64,000 nt of DNA from Aquiluna sp. (GCA_021741585.1 JAIOXN010000002.1:108804-172803), one strand, 5' to 3'; counted from the stretch's first letter, positions 35,883 through 45,588 are shown. The notes: generated from the sequence alone by a model not told the origin. Numbers and translations: made by a program.

Positions 35883-37388
35883 TTAGCGGGCTTGAGCAAA
35901 AGCCTCTAGTCGCGCAAGCGACTCTTTCTTACCCAAAAGCTCCATGCACTCAAAAAGTGGTGGGGTAACTCTTCTGCCGGAAACCGCGGTTCGGATTGGG
36001 CCGAAAGCGTTTCTTGGCTTCTCCCCCAGTCCTTCAACTAAGGCCTTGCTCAGGGAATCCTGGATCGACTGGGCATCGAATGAATCAAGCTCCTCTAGAG
36101 CTGCAATCCCGGCAGTGACGATAGCTTTTGCGTTCTCAGGTAGCCCAGCTAAAGCGTCTTCATCGAACTTGAGTTCGTCGGTAGTCTGGAACATAAAACC
36201 GAGCATTCCGGCAGCCTCAGACAGCACAATTATGCGCTCTTGAATTAGTGGCGCGAGGTTCTTCAACAGCTCTTGCTGCTCAGGAGTTGGGGTGGCGGAA
36301 ATTACCCCAGCGCTCTCAAGGTATGGAATCAGCCTGGCTGCAAAATCCTCTGGAGCCAAGAGTCTCAGGTGAGCAGAGTTGATGGCATCAGCCTTCTTCT
36401 GGTCGAAGCGAGCAGGGTTTGGATTGACATTTTCAACATCAAAGTTCTCGCAAAGTTCCTGCATGGTGAAGATGTCTCTGTCTGCGGAGATTGACCACCC
36501 CAACAGCGCCAGGTAGTTCAATAGACCCTCAGGAATGAAGCCGCGATCGCGGTGCAAGAACAGGTTGCTCTCTGGGTTTCGCTTGGAAAGCTTCTTGTTT
36601 CCCTCACCCATCACAAACGGCAGGTGGCCAAAACGAGGGATGAACTTTGCGATTCCAGCCTCATACATCGCGTTATAAAGCGCGATCTGCCTAGGCGTTG
36701 AAGAAAGCAGATCCTCGCCGCGCAAAACATGCGTGACCCCCATTATGGCGTCATCGACCGGGTTCACAAGCGTATAAAGCGGAGCACCGCCTGGTCTAAC
36801 TAAAACAAAGTCAGGAAAAGATCCGGCCGGAAAGGTAATCTCCCCACGAACCAAGTCGGTGAAGGTAATGTCCTGGTCTGGAACGCGGAGCCTAAGAGCA
36901 GGTTGTCTGCCTTCGGCTAGATACTTATCTCTCTGTTCTTGGGAGAGGTCGCGTTCTGAGTTGTCATAACCAAGCTGAACTGCTCGCCCAGCGGCAATGT
37001 TCCTGGCTTCAATTTCCTCTGATGACAGGAAAGACTCGTAGAGATGACCGGATTCTTTTAGCTTCTCAATTACCTCGATGTAGATATCGCTGCGTTGTGA
37101 CTGGCGATACGGTTCGTTTGGTCCACCAACCTCAACACCTTCGTCCCAATCCATGCCCAACCAGCGCAAAGAATCAATGATCTGCCCGTAGCTCTCTTCA
37201 GAGTCACGCGCCGCATCGGTGTCTTCGATGCGAAACACGAACTTTCCGCCAGTTTTTCTGGCGTAGGCCCAATTGAACAGTGCGGTACGAACCAAACCAA
37301 CGTGTGGGGTTCCGGTTGGTGATGGGCAGAACCTAACCTTAATCTCTGATCCGGTTGCGGTTGTGGTGGGGGCAGTAATTAGTGTCAT
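35883..37388 (-). CDS. gltX: Glutamyl-tRNA synthetase (probably non-discriminating)
   Basis: A 501-residue class I synthetase with the HIGH-like SPTGTPHVG motif and KMSKS-like KLSKR. In most actinobacteria GltX also mischarges tRNA-Gln, which GatCAB then amidates; the tRNA-Gln(CTG) gene immediately downstream fits that coupling. The non-discriminating character is inferred from lineage, not from residues. The gene sits in the operon leuB-ilvE-FAH-gltX, 12 bp after the FAH-family gene. Confidence 0.94.
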   Translation of the reverse strand: MTLITAPTTTATGSEIKVRFCPSPTGTPHVGLVRTALFNWAYARKTGGKFVFRIEDTDAARDSEESYGQIIDSLRWLGMDWDEGVEVGGPNEPYRQSQRSDIYIEVIEKLKESGHLYESFLSSEEIEARNIAAGRAVQLGYDNSERDLSQEQRDKYLAEGRQPALRLRVPDQDITFTDLVRGEITFPAGSFPDFVLVRPGGAPLYTLVNPVDDAIMGVTHVLRGEDLLSSTPRQIALYNAMYEAGIAKFIPRFGHLPFVMGEGNKKLSKRNPESNLFLHRDRGFIPEGLLNYLALLGWSISADRDIFTMQELCENFDVENVNPNPARFDQKKADAINSAHLRLLAPEDFAARLIPYLESAGVISATPTPEQQELLKNLAPLIQERIIVLSEAAGMLGFMFQTTDELKFDEDALAGLPENAKAIVTAGIAALEELDSFDAQSIQDSLSKALVEGLGEKPRNAFGPIRTAVSGRRVTPPLFECMELLGKKESLARLEAFAQAR

Positions 37389-37400
37389 AACCCCAAAATC

Positions 37401-38153
37401 CTAGGTGACAGGATTGGCTAAAACGCCAATTCCCTCAATCTCGCACTCAACCAAATCGCCATGGCTAATCTTTGAGATGCCGGCGGGAGATCCGGTCATG
37501 ATGATATCTCCCGGCAATAAGGTGATGTTCTGACTCACAAAAGAAATGATTGTTGGAATATCAAAAATCATGTCATCGGATCTCGAACTCTGGCGCTTCT
37601 CCCCGTTTACAAAAGAACTGAGTGCGACTTTCTCCGGTGAGAACTCGGTCTCAATCCAAGGTCCAATTGGGCAGAAGGTATCAAAAGCCTTGGACCTTGC
37701 CCACTGAAGGTCTGAAAACTGCAAGTCTCTGGCGGTCACATCATTGCCGACTGTGTAACCAAAGATGTAATCGTTGGCCGCTTCCTTGGAAACATTCTTT
37801 GCGGTCTTGCCAATAACAACGACCAGCTCCACCTCAAGCTCTACCTGTTGAGATTGGCTTGGCAAGACGATTTCTTCTCCAATGCCAATAATCGCGCTAG
37901 ATGGTTTGAAGAAAAAAAGTGGCTCTTTCTGAACATCCTGCTCAATTTCTGCTGCATGAGCGGAGTAATTCAAGCCAATACAGACCACCTTGGAAGGCGT
38001 TACTGGTGCCAGAAACTTGACTTCAGAAAGATTCAGTTTCTCACCAGAAAGTTCCATCGACTCGATTGGATCTCCTTGGAAAACCTCAATTTCAGATTCG
38101 GAGACTATTCCAAATCGAGTTTGGTTTTTGTGGCTGAACCTTGCAATTCTCAT
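37401..38153 (-). CDS. Fumarylacetoacetate hydrolase-family protein
   Basis: A 250-residue FAH-fold hydrolase. The metal-binding acidic residues lie in VELEVELVVVIGK (Glu-x-Glu) and a following Asp in NDVTARDLQ; KPSSAI and TGSPAGI are the other family segments. The family includes hydrolases, decarboxylases and oxaloacetate tautomerases/decarboxylases; the substrate is unknown. It lies between ilvE and gltX, an arrangement seen in many actinobacteria. Confidence 0.88.
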   Translation of the reverse strand: MRIARFSHKNQTRFGIVSESEIEVFQGDPIESMELSGEKLNLSEVKFLAPVTPSKVVCIGLNYSAHAAEIEQDVQKEPLFFFKPSSAIIGIGEEIVLPSQSQQVELEVELVVVIGKTAKNVSKEAANDYIFGYTVGNDVTARDLQFSDLQWARSKAFDTFCPIGPWIETEFSPEKVALSSFVNGEKRQSSRSDDMIFDIPTIISFVSQNITLLPGDIIMTGSPAGISKISHGDLVECEIEGIGVLANPVT

Positions 38154-38157
38154 CTAG

Positions 38158-39243
38158 CTAGTCTGCCAGCTTCAGCATCCAGTTATGGCGGTCCGGAACG
38201 ATGCCGTACTGAATTCCAGTTAGTTCCTGACGCATTGCGATGGTGACAGGGCCAGCCTCATTACCCGCCACCACGATTTCTTCTTGCGTGGATTTGAAAG
38301 TGCCGACTGGAGTTATCACGGCAGCCGTGCCACAAGCAAACACCTCAACGATTTCACCTGAGGTGATGCCCTTACGAACCTCATCAAGCGTAATTTTGCG
38401 CTCTTCAACTCTGTGGCCGGCATCTTGCAACAAGGTGATGACCGAGTCTCTTGTGATTCCCCGCAAAATTGTTCCATCCAAAGAAGGGGTTGCAACAGAA
38501 CCATCCTTATAAACAAAGAATAGGTTCATGCCTCCGAGTTCCTCGATGAAAGTAGCAGTCTCTGCATCCAAGAACATCACCTGCGAGCAACCCTGCTCAT
38601 AGCCTTCACCCTGAGCCAGTAGCGATGCAGCGTAGTTGCCACCGGTCTTTGCCTCCCCGGTGCCATGCTTGCCGGCACGAGAGGAGTTAAGTGCAATCCA
38701 GATTGAAACAGGTTTGATGCCGCCAGTGAAATATGGTCCAACTGGAGAAGCGATCACTCGGTACTCCGCACGATGAGCTGCCCGCACACCCAGGAAATTC
38801 TCTGCGGCAATCTCAAACGGACGGAAGTAAAGGGTCTTCTCGCCCTCAGGCTTTGGCACCCATGCGCCATCGACCGAAATCAGGTGCTTTAGAGAGTCAA
38901 CAAAAACGTCGATAGGCAACTCTGGCAATGCCATGCGCTTGGCCGAGCGCTGCAAGCGCTTGGCGTTTTCCTCTGGCCGGAAGGTCCAGATCGAGCCATC
39001 TTCGTGCCGATACGCCTTGATGCCCTCGAAAATCTCTTGACCGTAGTGCAAGACCGCGGACGAAGGATCCATCATTATTGGGCCGTAAGGAATTACTTCT
39101 GCGGAGTGCCAACCCTTGTCTTTTTCCCAAACCACGACCACCTGGTGGTCGGTGAGGTGGGTTCCAAAGGTTGGATTCTCAATAATCGCTTCGCGCTCAG
39201 CTTGGGGAACTGGATTTGGATTCTTGGTTATTGCGAATTCCAT
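38158..39243 (-). CDS. ilvE: Branched-chain amino acid aminotransferase
   Basis: A 361-residue class IV PLP enzyme performing the last step of Leu/Ile/Val synthesis. Visible are YGQEIFEGIKAYRHEDGS, the PLP-lysine region (GEAKTGGNYAASL) and VFACGTAAVITPVG. The length and N-terminus fit the IlvE type II subgroup of actinobacteria. It follows leuB by 4 bp. Residue spacing and motifs leave little doubt. Confidence 0.94.
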   Translation of the reverse strand: MEFAITKNPNPVPQAEREAIIENPTFGTHLTDHQVVVVWEKDKGWHSAEVIPYGPIMMDPSSAVLHYGQEIFEGIKAYRHEDGSIWTFRPEENAKRLQRSAKRMALPELPIDVFVDSLKHLISVDGAWVPKPEGEKTLYFRPFEIAAENFLGVRAAHRAEYRVIASPVGPYFTGGIKPVSIWIALNSSRAGKHGTGEAKTGGNYAASLLAQGEGYEQGCSQVMFLDAETATFIEELGGMNLFFVYKDGSVATPSLDGTILRGITRDSVITLLQDAGHRVEERKITLDEVRKGITSGEIVEVFACGTAAVITPVGTFKSTQEEIVVAGNEAGPVTIAMRQELTGIQYGIVPDRHNWMLKLAD

Positions 39244-39247
39244 TTGC

Positions 39248-40276
39248 CTAAATCATTTCTAGGATGCTTTGTGCAACCTGTGTCGTAGAACGTTTCTGCT
39301 CCCCGCGATTGGCTAGGTCTTTTTCAACCGCGTTTTCAATCCTTGCTGCAGCCTCTGAGAAACCCAGAGTCTTTGCAAGAAGTGCCGCGGAAAGGATTGC
39401 CGCGGTTGGATCCGCCAGGTTTTTTCCGGCGATATCAGGTGCTGATCCGTGAACGGGTTCGAACATGGACGGGAATGCACCTGTTGGGTTCAGATTAGCA
39501 GAAGCGGCAAGGCCAATACCCCCGCAAATTGCTGCCGCTAGGTCAGTGATGATGTCACCAAAAAGATTGTCGGTGACAATCACATCGAAACGCTCTGGAC
39601 TGTTCACCATGTGGATTGTGGCGGCATCGATGTGCATGTAGTCATGGGTTACATCAGGATAGTTTTTGGAAACTTCCTCAACCATCCGAAGCCAGATCTT
39701 GCCAGCGTGCACAAGCACGTTGGTTTTGTGAACCAATGTGATGTGCTTGCGTTCGCGCTTTTGCGCCAGCTCAAAGGCATACTCAACGGCCCTGCGGACA
39801 CCAAAAGCTGTGTTTACCGAGACCTCGTTTGCAACCTCGTGCTCTGTTCCTTGGCGGATTGTCCCACCGTTGCCGACATAAGGACCTTCGGTGCCCTCGC
39901 GAACCACGACAAAATCCAATGCCTTGGCATTGGTAAGTGGTGAAACTACCCCCCGGAAAAGCTTGGAAGGTCGCAGGTTGATGTGGTGATCAAATGCGAA
40001 ACGAAGTTTCAGCAACAGGCCTCGTTCAAGAACACCTGATGGAACTCTTGGGTCACCAATTGCACCGAGCAAAATCGCATCGTGCTTCGCCAAATCAGCG
40101 AGGTCTTGCTCGGTGAGGATATCGCCAGACGCTAGATACCTATCTGAGCCAAGAGGGTAGTTGGTTAGATCTAGATTCACATCGCCCAAAGCCTTATCCA
40201 AGGCGGCGAGAGCGACAGAAGTGACCTCCGGGCCAATTCCATCTCCGGGGATTACGGCAAGGTTTATAGAGTTCAA
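39248..40276 (-). CDS. leuB: 3-isopropylmalate dehydrogenase
   Basis: A 342-residue NAD-dependent oxidative decarboxylase. Visible are [26 protein letters not shown] (substrate loop), VHKTNVL (catalytic Lys) and [13 protein letters not shown] (metal-binding Asp). It completes leucine synthesis with leuCD located 13 kb away. The TTG start at 40276 has GAGG about 5 nt upstream. It heads the leuB-ilvE-FAH-gltX-tRNA-Gln transcript. Confidence 0.94.
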   Translation of the reverse strand: MNSINLAVIPGDGIGPEVTSVALAALDKALGDVNLDLTNYPLGSDRYLASGDILTEQDLADLAKHDAILLGAIGDPRVPSGVLERGLLLKLRFAFDHHINLRPSKLFRGVVSPLTNAKALDFVVVREGTEGPYVGNGGTIRQGTEHEVANEVSVNTAFGVRRAVEYAFELAQKRERKHITLVHKTNVLVHAGKIWLRMVEEVSKNYPDVTHDYMHIDAATIHMVNSPERFDVIVTDNLFGDIITDLAAAICGGIGLAASANLNPTGAFPSMFEPVHGSAPDIAGKNLADPTAAILSAALLAKTLGFSEAAARIENAVEKDLANRGEQKRSTTQVAQSILEMI

Positions 40277-40325
40277 GAAGCCTCACAAGATTGGTTTCTT
40301 AAACCCTAATCCCAAAAGGGCCTTC

Positions 40326-40940
40326 TTAGCGCGAAACCTTGAGAGTTAGGTCTATTGCCTGTCGCACTCCAGCCGGAGTTTTTACCTCACGAAAGCGCTC
40401 TTCAATGAGTGCATCTAGACCTTTGCGCTCTGCCCAATCACAAAGCTGTTCAACACTGGGAAGCACCTCTATGCTTTGTGGCCCACCGAATCCCTCTCGC
40501 AGGTTTCTCCGGGCGTGAAAAACACCAAACAGAGTCCCGTGTGGCATTTGAGAAAGTGCGTTATCTAGAGTCTTCTCAAGCTCAGCAAATGGGATCTGCA
40601 AATAGGCGATCAAAACCAGGCTTGGTTGAAATGCAAACTTTGCGGATTGAGCATCAGAGAGATTGCTTGAGCACAGCTGCGATAGCCCAGCAGCTTTGGC
40701 CCTAGCTTTGAACTTTTCCAGCGCAACGGCTGAAAACTCAACATTCTCAACCTTCCAGCCAAGATTTGCAAAGGCCAGGGCATTGCGCCCTTCGCCTCCT
40801 GCAATGTCAACCATTTTTCCGACTGGAAGCTCAAATAACTCAGCGGCGACAAATTGATTTGGTTCTAGAGACCAGACGCTCTCAGCTTCTGAATATCTCT
40901 TGTCCCAATCTTTTGCGGATTGACTAATCGGTGACGACAC
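40326..40940 (-). CDS. Class I SAM-dependent methyltransferase (TehB-like)
   Basis: A 204-residue methyltransferase starting with the typical SAKDWDKRYSEAESVW and the SAM motif VDIAGGEGRNALAFANLGW. TehB-like members handle small toxic or thiol compounds, but the substrate here is unknown. Its 5' end overlaps the rhodanese lipoprotein gene by 17 bp, so it is cotranscribed from the CstR-type operator region. A role alongside the sulfur cassette is a plausible inference. Confidence 0.8.
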   Translation of the reverse strand: MSSPISQSAKDWDKRYSEAESVWSLEPNQFVAAELFELPVGKMVDIAGGEGRNALAFANLGWKVENVEFSAVALEKFKARAKAAGLSQLCSSNLSDAQSAKFAFQPSLVLIAYLQIPFAELEKTLDNALSQMPHGTLFGVFHARRNLREGFGGPQSIEVLPSVEQLCDWAERKGLDALIEERFREVKTPAGVRQAIDLTLKVSR

Positions 40941-41292
40941 TTAGCCCCAGCGTTGTTGCCGCATTTGCAACTGCACCACCGTTGACCAAGCGACCAGTGA
41001 ACCCAAGCTGCTTCATGTAGTCGATGGCCTGGCCCGCACGGTTACCGCTTCTGCAGTAGACGAAATAGTCTGCAGCTGGGTCCAACGTCGAAATCTGAGC
41101 CGCAAACTCTGGGTTTGCGATATCGAATAGCTCGGCACCATCGACATAACCGGTGGCCCACTCCTGTGGTGTGCGAACATCAATGATCGCTGCAAACGCA
41201 GCTGGATCTTCACTTTGTGTTGAGCAAGCGCTCAGAGACCCAACGGCGAAAAGCGCAATAAGTGCCGCTGCCAAAAATTTCAAAACCTTCAA
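40924..41292 (-). CDS. Rhodanese-domain lipoprotein
   Basis: A 122-residue secreted single-domain rhodanese: signal peptide with lipobox LSAC (Cys 23), then a rhodanese fold with DVRTPQEWATGYVDGA and the active-site loop YCRSGNRAG (Cys 80). It would handle sulfane sulfur outside the membrane. The TTG start at 41292 has SD AAAGGA 7 nt upstream. It diverges from cstR and shares the ATACCCC operator between them, so it is probably co-regulated with the cytoplasmic cassette. Confidence 0.87.
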   Translation of the reverse strand: MKVLKFLAAALIALFAVGSLSACSTQSEDPAAFAAIIDVRTPQEWATGYVDGAELFDIANPEFAAQISTLDPAADYFVYCRSGNRAGQAIDYMKQLGFTGRLVNGGAVANAATTLGLSVVTD

Positions 41293-41309
41293 GATTTCAT
41301 CCTTTCAAG

Positions 41310-41325
41310 ATACCCCTGGGGGTAT
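41310..41325. promoter_or_regulatory. CsoR/CstR-type operator
   Basis: ATACCCC-TG-GGGGTAT, a perfect 7+2+7 inverted repeat between the divergent rhodanese-lipoprotein and cstR genes. It has the GC-core, AT-flank form typical of CsoR-family operators. An extended -10 (TGCTATTGT) for cstR follows immediately. Confidence 0.82.
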
Positions 41326-41364
41326 GTGCTATTGTAATACACAAGTAGCAAAAAGGAGCAAGAT

Positions 41365-41622
41365 TTGGAAATTCCACGCGAAGACTTAGATTCGGTGAAG
41401 AACCGTCTCTCACGCGCCCAGGGTCAAATCGGCGGAATCATCAGGATGGTCGAAGAAGGTCGCGAATGCACCGATGTTCTGACCCAGCTTGCCGCAGCCC
41501 AGGCTGCAATTTCAAGGGCAGCGTTTTCGCTCATTGCATCCGGGATTGCTAATTGCACCCAAGACGAAGACGGTCTAAAGGACCGCGCGAAACTAGAAAA
41601 GGCTTTTCTCTCGCTGAGCTAG
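41365..41622 (+). CDS. cstR: CstR-type persulfide-sensing repressor (CsoR family)
   Basis: An 85-residue all-helical CsoR/RcnR-family repressor (DUF156). The two conserved cysteines are present (Cys 35 in GRECTDVL and Cys 64 in IANC), but the His that copper-binding CsoR has four residues before the second Cys is replaced by Gly 60. This pattern fits CstR, which senses persulfides and polysulfides by crosslinking its cysteines, and fits the rhodanese genes around it. The TTG start at 41365 has SD AAGGAG 6 nt upstream. Confidence 0.87.
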   Translation: MEIPREDLDSVKNRLSRAQGQIGGIIRMVEEGRECTDVLTQLAAAQAAISRAAFSLIASGIANCTQDEDGLKDRAKLEKAFLSLS

Positions 41623-41646
41623 TGGGGGAAATTAAGAGAGGAAATC

Positions 41647-41964
41647 ATGGCTCAAGAAGTTAGCTTGAATGAACTAGAGACAGCTATTGCGGCTGGAGAA
41701 TTTGTTGTTGACGTGCGGGAAGCATGGGAATTTGAGGGTGGGCATGTGCCAAACGCTCGTCACATCGCCCTAAACACAATTCCTGAAAACCTCGGGAGCT
41801 TCCCAAGGGATAAAAAGGTTTGGATCATTTGCCAATCAGGCGGCCGCTCAATGACTGCTGCCAACTACCTTGAGGCTCAGGGCTATGACGTTGTTTCAGT
41901 TGCTGGTGGCACAGGTTCTTGGATCGGTTCCGGCAAAGATGTTTCGATGGAGGCTTCGCTCTAA
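41647..41964 (+). CDS. Single-domain rhodanese
   Basis: A 105-residue cytoplasmic rhodanese with VDVREAWEFEGGHVPNARHI and the active loop ICQSGGRSM (Cys 62). It should transfer sulfane sulfur between thiols. It is 24 bp after cstR and overlaps the next rhodanese by one base, so they form one transcript. Single-domain rhodaneses like this are standard members of CstR regulons. Confidence 0.9.
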   Translation: MAQEVSLNELETAIAAGEFVVDVREAWEFEGGHVPNARHIALNTIPENLGSFPRDKKVWIICQSGGRSMTAANYLEAQGYDVVSVAGGTGSWIGSGKDVSMEASL

Positions 41965-42296
41965 TGGGTCTATTTGACATGTTCAAGAGGAAGTTCGAAA
42001 CCATCTCCCCGCAGGCTGCCAAAGACTTGCAGGACCAAGGAGCGATGCTGATTGATGTTCGCGAAAGCCACGAATACCGCAGTGGTCACGCCCCAGGAGC
42101 AAAGCTAATTTCCCTTGGTGTGCTCGAGCGTCGTTTTGGAGAGATTCCAAAAGAGCGCCAAATTCTTGTGGTTTGCCAATCAGGAATGCGTTCTTCTCAG
42201 GCAGCTAGAACCCTTTCGGCTGCCGGCTACCAAGTGAAGAACGTCTCCGGTGGTATGGCCAACTGGCAGCGCAGCGGCCTGAAGGTGGTGCGCTAG
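41964..42296 (+). CDS. Single-domain rhodanese with amphipathic N-terminus
   Basis: A 110-residue rhodanese. The N-terminal MGLFDMFKRKF looks amphipathic and might touch the membrane; the domain follows with IDVRESHEYRSGHAPGA and the loop VCQSGMRSS (Cys 71). The ATG at 41964 overlaps the preceding stop (TAATG), which fixes the start. Its loop differs from the preceding rhodanese (SGMRSS versus SGGRSM), so the two may serve different acceptors. It precedes the CoA-disulfide reductase by 2 bp. Confidence 0.88.
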   Translation: MGLFDMFKRKFETISPQAAKDLQDQGAMLIDVRESHEYRSGHAPGAKLISLGVLERRFGEIPKERQILVVCQSGMRSSQAARTLSAAGYQVKNVSGGMANWQRSGLKVVR

Positions 42297-42298
42297 TC

Positions 42299-43942
42299 AT
42301 GAAGGTTCTTATTGTTGGTGGCGTTGCCGGTGGCATGTCCGCCGCAACCAGACTAAGAAGGCTTCGCGAAGATGCTGAAATCATCATTTTTGAGCAGGGA
42401 CCAAACGTCTCATATGCAAACTGCGGCCTGCCTTATCACATTGGTGAGGTAATCCCTGCGGAACAGGACCTGCTGTTGCAGACACCAGCCTCACTGAAGG
42501 CCCGCTTCAACCTGGATGTGCGCGTCAACAATCGGGTCACCAAGATCAACCCAGATGCCAAAACCATCGAGGTACATAATCTTGCGACCGATGAAAAATA
42601 CACCGAAAGCTATGACTCTCTAGTGCTCTCCACTGGAGCCAAGCCAAGAATGGTTCCAATCCCGGGTCTTGAAAGAGCACATGTCCTTCGCGATGTCCAA
42701 GATGCCGTAAAAATCAAGGCACTGGTAGACAACAAAGAAATCAAGTCAGCGGCAATTATCGGAGCCGGATTTATCGGTGTTGAACTTGCCGAAAACCTGC
42801 AGCACCGTGGCATTGAAACCACCATCGTGGAATTCAGGGAGAACATCCTGCCGCAGTTCGATCCAGAAATGATTGAGCCAATGCAGCAGGTGCTGGTCGA
42901 TCACGGTATCAAGCTCGCGCTGTCGTCAGAAACAGCCGAAGTGAAGCCAAATTCACTCCTACTCAAAGATGGCCGCGAAATTCCTGCCGACCTAGTTGTC
43001 GCAGCAATCGGTGTGGTCGCTGACCACCACCTGGCAGTCGATGCTGGCCTAAAGATTGGTGAGGCTGGAGGTATTTGGGTCGACGATCAACTTCAAACCT
43101 CAGCAAAGGGAATCTATGCGGTTGGCGATGCAGCACAGAAACAAAGTGCTCTAACCGGCCAAGACCAGATGATCTGGTTGGCAAACCTTGCCAACCGTCA
43201 CGGTCGCATGGTTGCCGACGTTATTGCCGGAGAGAAAGTCAAAGCAAAACCATCAATCGGAACCGGAATTATCGGTGCCTACGGCATGGCGGCGGCTCTA
43301 ACCGGATTGACCGAAGGGCTAGCCAAGCGCCTGAATATTCCTCACACCATCATTCACCTTCACCCAGGTAGCCACGCTGGCTACTACCCAGGTGCCGAGC
43401 GAGTCTCACTAAAAGTTCTCTTCGACCCGGCCACCGGAAAGCTCCTTGGAGCCCAAGGGATTGGTCGCGACGGTATTGACAAGCGAATCGACGTTATTGC
43501 AACAGCAATATTTGCTGGTCTAACAGTTGATGACCTCATGGACCTAGAACTTGCCTATGCACCAGCCTTCGGCAGCGCCAAGGATGCTATCAACCAGACC
43601 GGTTACGTTGGAAACAATGTCCGCGAAGGTAAAACTCCAAACATCCAGTGGCATGAGGTTGAAGCAGCCCAGCAGAGCGGTGCGATTGTTGTTGATGTCA
43701 GAACCAAGGATGAACATCAAGCAGGCAATATCCCTGGTGTGACACTAATTCCAGTTGACACTCTTCGCGACCACACCGCAGAGCTTCAGGGTAAAGACGT
43801 CATTGTTAGCTGCCAGGTTGGTCAGCGTGGTCACACCGCCACCCAGCTACTGCGCAGCCATGGAATCAAGGTTCGCAACCTCGATGGTGGATATCTGACT
43901 TGGAAGTCCGGCATGGATGCCAGAGCGAGAGCTAAGAACTAG
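42299..43942 (+). CDS. CoA-disulfide / CoA-persulfide reductase with rhodanese domain
   Basis: A 547-residue flavoprotein: FAD- and NAD-binding Rossmann domains (GGVAGGMSAATRL at the N-terminus, IIGAGFIGVELAEN in the middle), the redox cysteine of the CoA-disulfide-reductase family (Cys 42 in YANCGLPYHIG), the dimerisation domain, and a C-terminal rhodanese (about 455-547) with its own Cys 505 (SCQVGQRGH). Such fusions reduce CoA- or glutathione-type persulfides, releasing sulfide. It ends the cstR transcript and is followed by a strong terminator. Confidence 0.9.
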   Translation: MKVLIVGGVAGGMSAATRLRRLREDAEIIIFEQGPNVSYANCGLPYHIGEVIPAEQDLLLQTPASLKARFNLDVRVNNRVTKINPDAKTIEVHNLATDEKYTESYDSLVLSTGAKPRMVPIPGLERAHVLRDVQDAVKIKALVDNKEIKSAAIIGAGFIGVELAENLQHRGIETTIVEFRENILPQFDPEMIEPMQQVLVDHGIKLALSSETAEVKPNSLLLKDGREIPADLVVAAIGVVADHHLAVDAGLKIGEAGGIWVDDQLQTSAKGIYAVGDAAQKQSALTGQDQMIWLANLANRHGRMVADVIAGEKVKAKPSIGTGIIGAYGMAAALTGLTEGLAKRLNIPHTIIHLHPGSHAGYYPGAERVSLKVLFDPATGKLLGAQGIGRDGIDKRIDVIATAIFAGLTVDDLMDLELAYAPAFGSAKDAINQTGYVGNNVREGKTPNIQWHEVEAAQQSGAIVVDVRTKDEHQAGNIPGVTLIPVDTLRDHTAELQGKDVIVSCQVGQRGHTATQLLRSHGIKVRNLDGGYLTWKSGMDARARAKN

Positions 43943-43945
43943 CCA

Positions 43946-43980
43946 ATAAAAAAGGCCCCCGATTGGGGGCCTTTTTTTAT
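43946..43980. terminator. Bidirectional intrinsic terminator (cdr / serA)
   Basis: A 13-bp stem AAAAAAGGCCCCC / GGGGGCCTTTTTT with a GATT loop and T-runs on both strands, between the convergent reductase and serA genes. Confidence 0.93.
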
Positions 43981-43986
43981 TAGGTC

Positions 43987-45588
43987 TTAGTACTGTTCCA
44001 CCACAGAGACAGCCTGCATCAAATCAGCCTGAATCTCATTGCGGAGTTTCTCTAGAACTTCTGGGGCAACAGGTGAATCAACCGTAATTACGCTCAGCGC
44101 CTTGCCGCCCTTTTGCTGGCGAGCAATGGTCATTGCGGCGATGTTGACGGAAGCTTCTGAGAATGCCTTGCCATAGATGGCAACGATTCCTGGACGGTCC
44201 TGGTACACCATTACAACTAGGTTCTCTGCCATTGCAAGCTCAACGTCATAACCGTTGATGGAGACGATTTTCTGCTGGTGCTTTGGTCCAATTACGGTTC
44301 CTCCAGCCGAAACAGTTGTGCCATCAGAAAGTACTGCCTTCAAAGTTGTGACGTTGCGATACTCATCGCTTGCGGTGTCCTGAACTAGGCGCACCTCGAC
44401 GCCGCGCTGTTCAGCCATCAGAGGGGCATTCACATAGGAAACCTGCTCGGTGACCATGGTCTGGAAGATTCCCTTTAGGGCAGCCAGCTTGAGCACGGTG
44501 ACATCGTGGGCTGCGATCTCGCCGCGAGCCTCAAACTCAACCGAGACGATTGAGGTGTGGGCAAGTCCAGCAACAATCTGGCCAAGCTTTTCAGCCAGTG
44601 CAATGCCTGGCTTTACAGAAGCGTCGATAACGCCACCGGCGACGTTCACTGCATCTGGAACCAGGTCTCCAGCAAGCGCAAGCCGCACAGAGCGTGCAAC
44701 CGAGATACCGGCCTTCTCCTGAGCCTCATCGGTTGATGCGCCAAGGTGAGGGGTAACCAAAATGTTTTCAAGCTCCAAAAGGGGTGAGCCAGTTGGTGGC
44801 TCTGTAACAAAGACGTCTAGTCCCGCTCCGGCAATCTGACCAGATTTCAGCGCATCGTAGAGTGCAGCCTCGTCGATAATTCCACCGCGAGAACAGTTCA
44901 CAATGCGAAGGTTTGGCTTTGCCTTAGCGAACTGCTCGGCAGCAATCATGCCGGTAGTCTCTGGAGTTTTTGGAATGTGAATGGTGATGTAGTCAGCGCG
45001 CTCCATCATTTGGTCCATGGAAACTAGCTCGACGCCAATCTGCTCGGCTCTTGCCTGAGTCACGTATGGGTCAAAACCGATCAGCGTCACGCCAAAACCC
45101 TGAAGTCGCTGAGCAACCAAGGTTCCTATGCGACCAAGTCCGATGATTCCGATGGTTTTCTCATAAAGCTCGACGCCGGTGTATTTGCTTCGCTTCCAAA
45201 GACCCTGCTTCAAAGAAGCATTAGCATCTGGGATGTGGCGGGATAGAGCCATGATCTGCCCAATGGCCAATTCGGCTGCGGAAATAACGTTTGATGTTGG
45301 TGCGTTCACAACCATCACGCCGGCATTGGTCGCAGCTTTGATGTCAACGTTGTCTAGCCCGACACCGGCTCTTGCAATCACCTTTAGCTTTGGTGCGGCA
45401 GCAATTGCCTCTTCGTCCATTTTGGTGGCAGAGCGAATCAGGACAGCATTGGCTTCTTTTAGAGCTGGGAGCAACTTGGCGCGGTCTGCACCATCAACTT
45501 CCCTGACCTCAAAATCCGGTCCAAGTGCTTCAAGGGTGGCAGGTGAAAGCTCTTCGGCAATAAGTACTACTGGCTTAGACAATGGCAA
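43987..45588 (-). CDS. serA: D-3-phosphoglycerate dehydrogenase
   Basis: A 533-residue enzyme for the first step of serine synthesis. The NAD-binding motif is GLGRIGTLVAQRL; ARAGVGLDNVD and NCSRGGIIDEAALYDAL belong to the catalytic core. It has the long form with an allosteric substrate-binding domain and a C-terminal ACT domain (about 460-533, VMVYQDRPGIVAIYGK), as in M. tuberculosis, so serine feedback is likely. The TTG start is the first possible; a second TTG two codons on is equally placed. Confidence 0.95.
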   Translation of the reverse strand: MPLSKPVVLIAEELSPATLEALGPDFEVREVDGADRAKLLPALKEANAVLIRSATKMDEEAIAAAPKLKVIARAGVGLDNVDIKAATNAGVMVVNAPTSNVISAAELAIGQIMALSRHIPDANASLKQGLWKRSKYTGVELYEKTIGIIGLGRIGTLVAQRLQGFGVTLIGFDPYVTQARAEQIGVELVSMDQMMERADYITIHIPKTPETTGMIAAEQFAKAKPNLRIVNCSRGGIIDEAALYDALKSGQIAGAGLDVFVTEPPTGSPLLELENILVTPHLGASTDEAQEKAGISVARSVRLALAGDLVPDAVNVAGGVIDASVKPGIALAEKLGQIVAGLAHTSIVSVEFEARGEIAAHDVTVLKLAALKGIFQTMVTEQVSYVNAPLMAEQRGVEVRLVQDTASDEYRNVTTLKAVLSDGTTVSAGGTVIGPKHQQKIVSINGYDVELAMAENLVVMVYQDRPGIVAIYGKAFSEASVNIAAMTIARQQKGGKALSVITVDSPVAPEVLEKLRNEIQADLMQAVSVVEQY

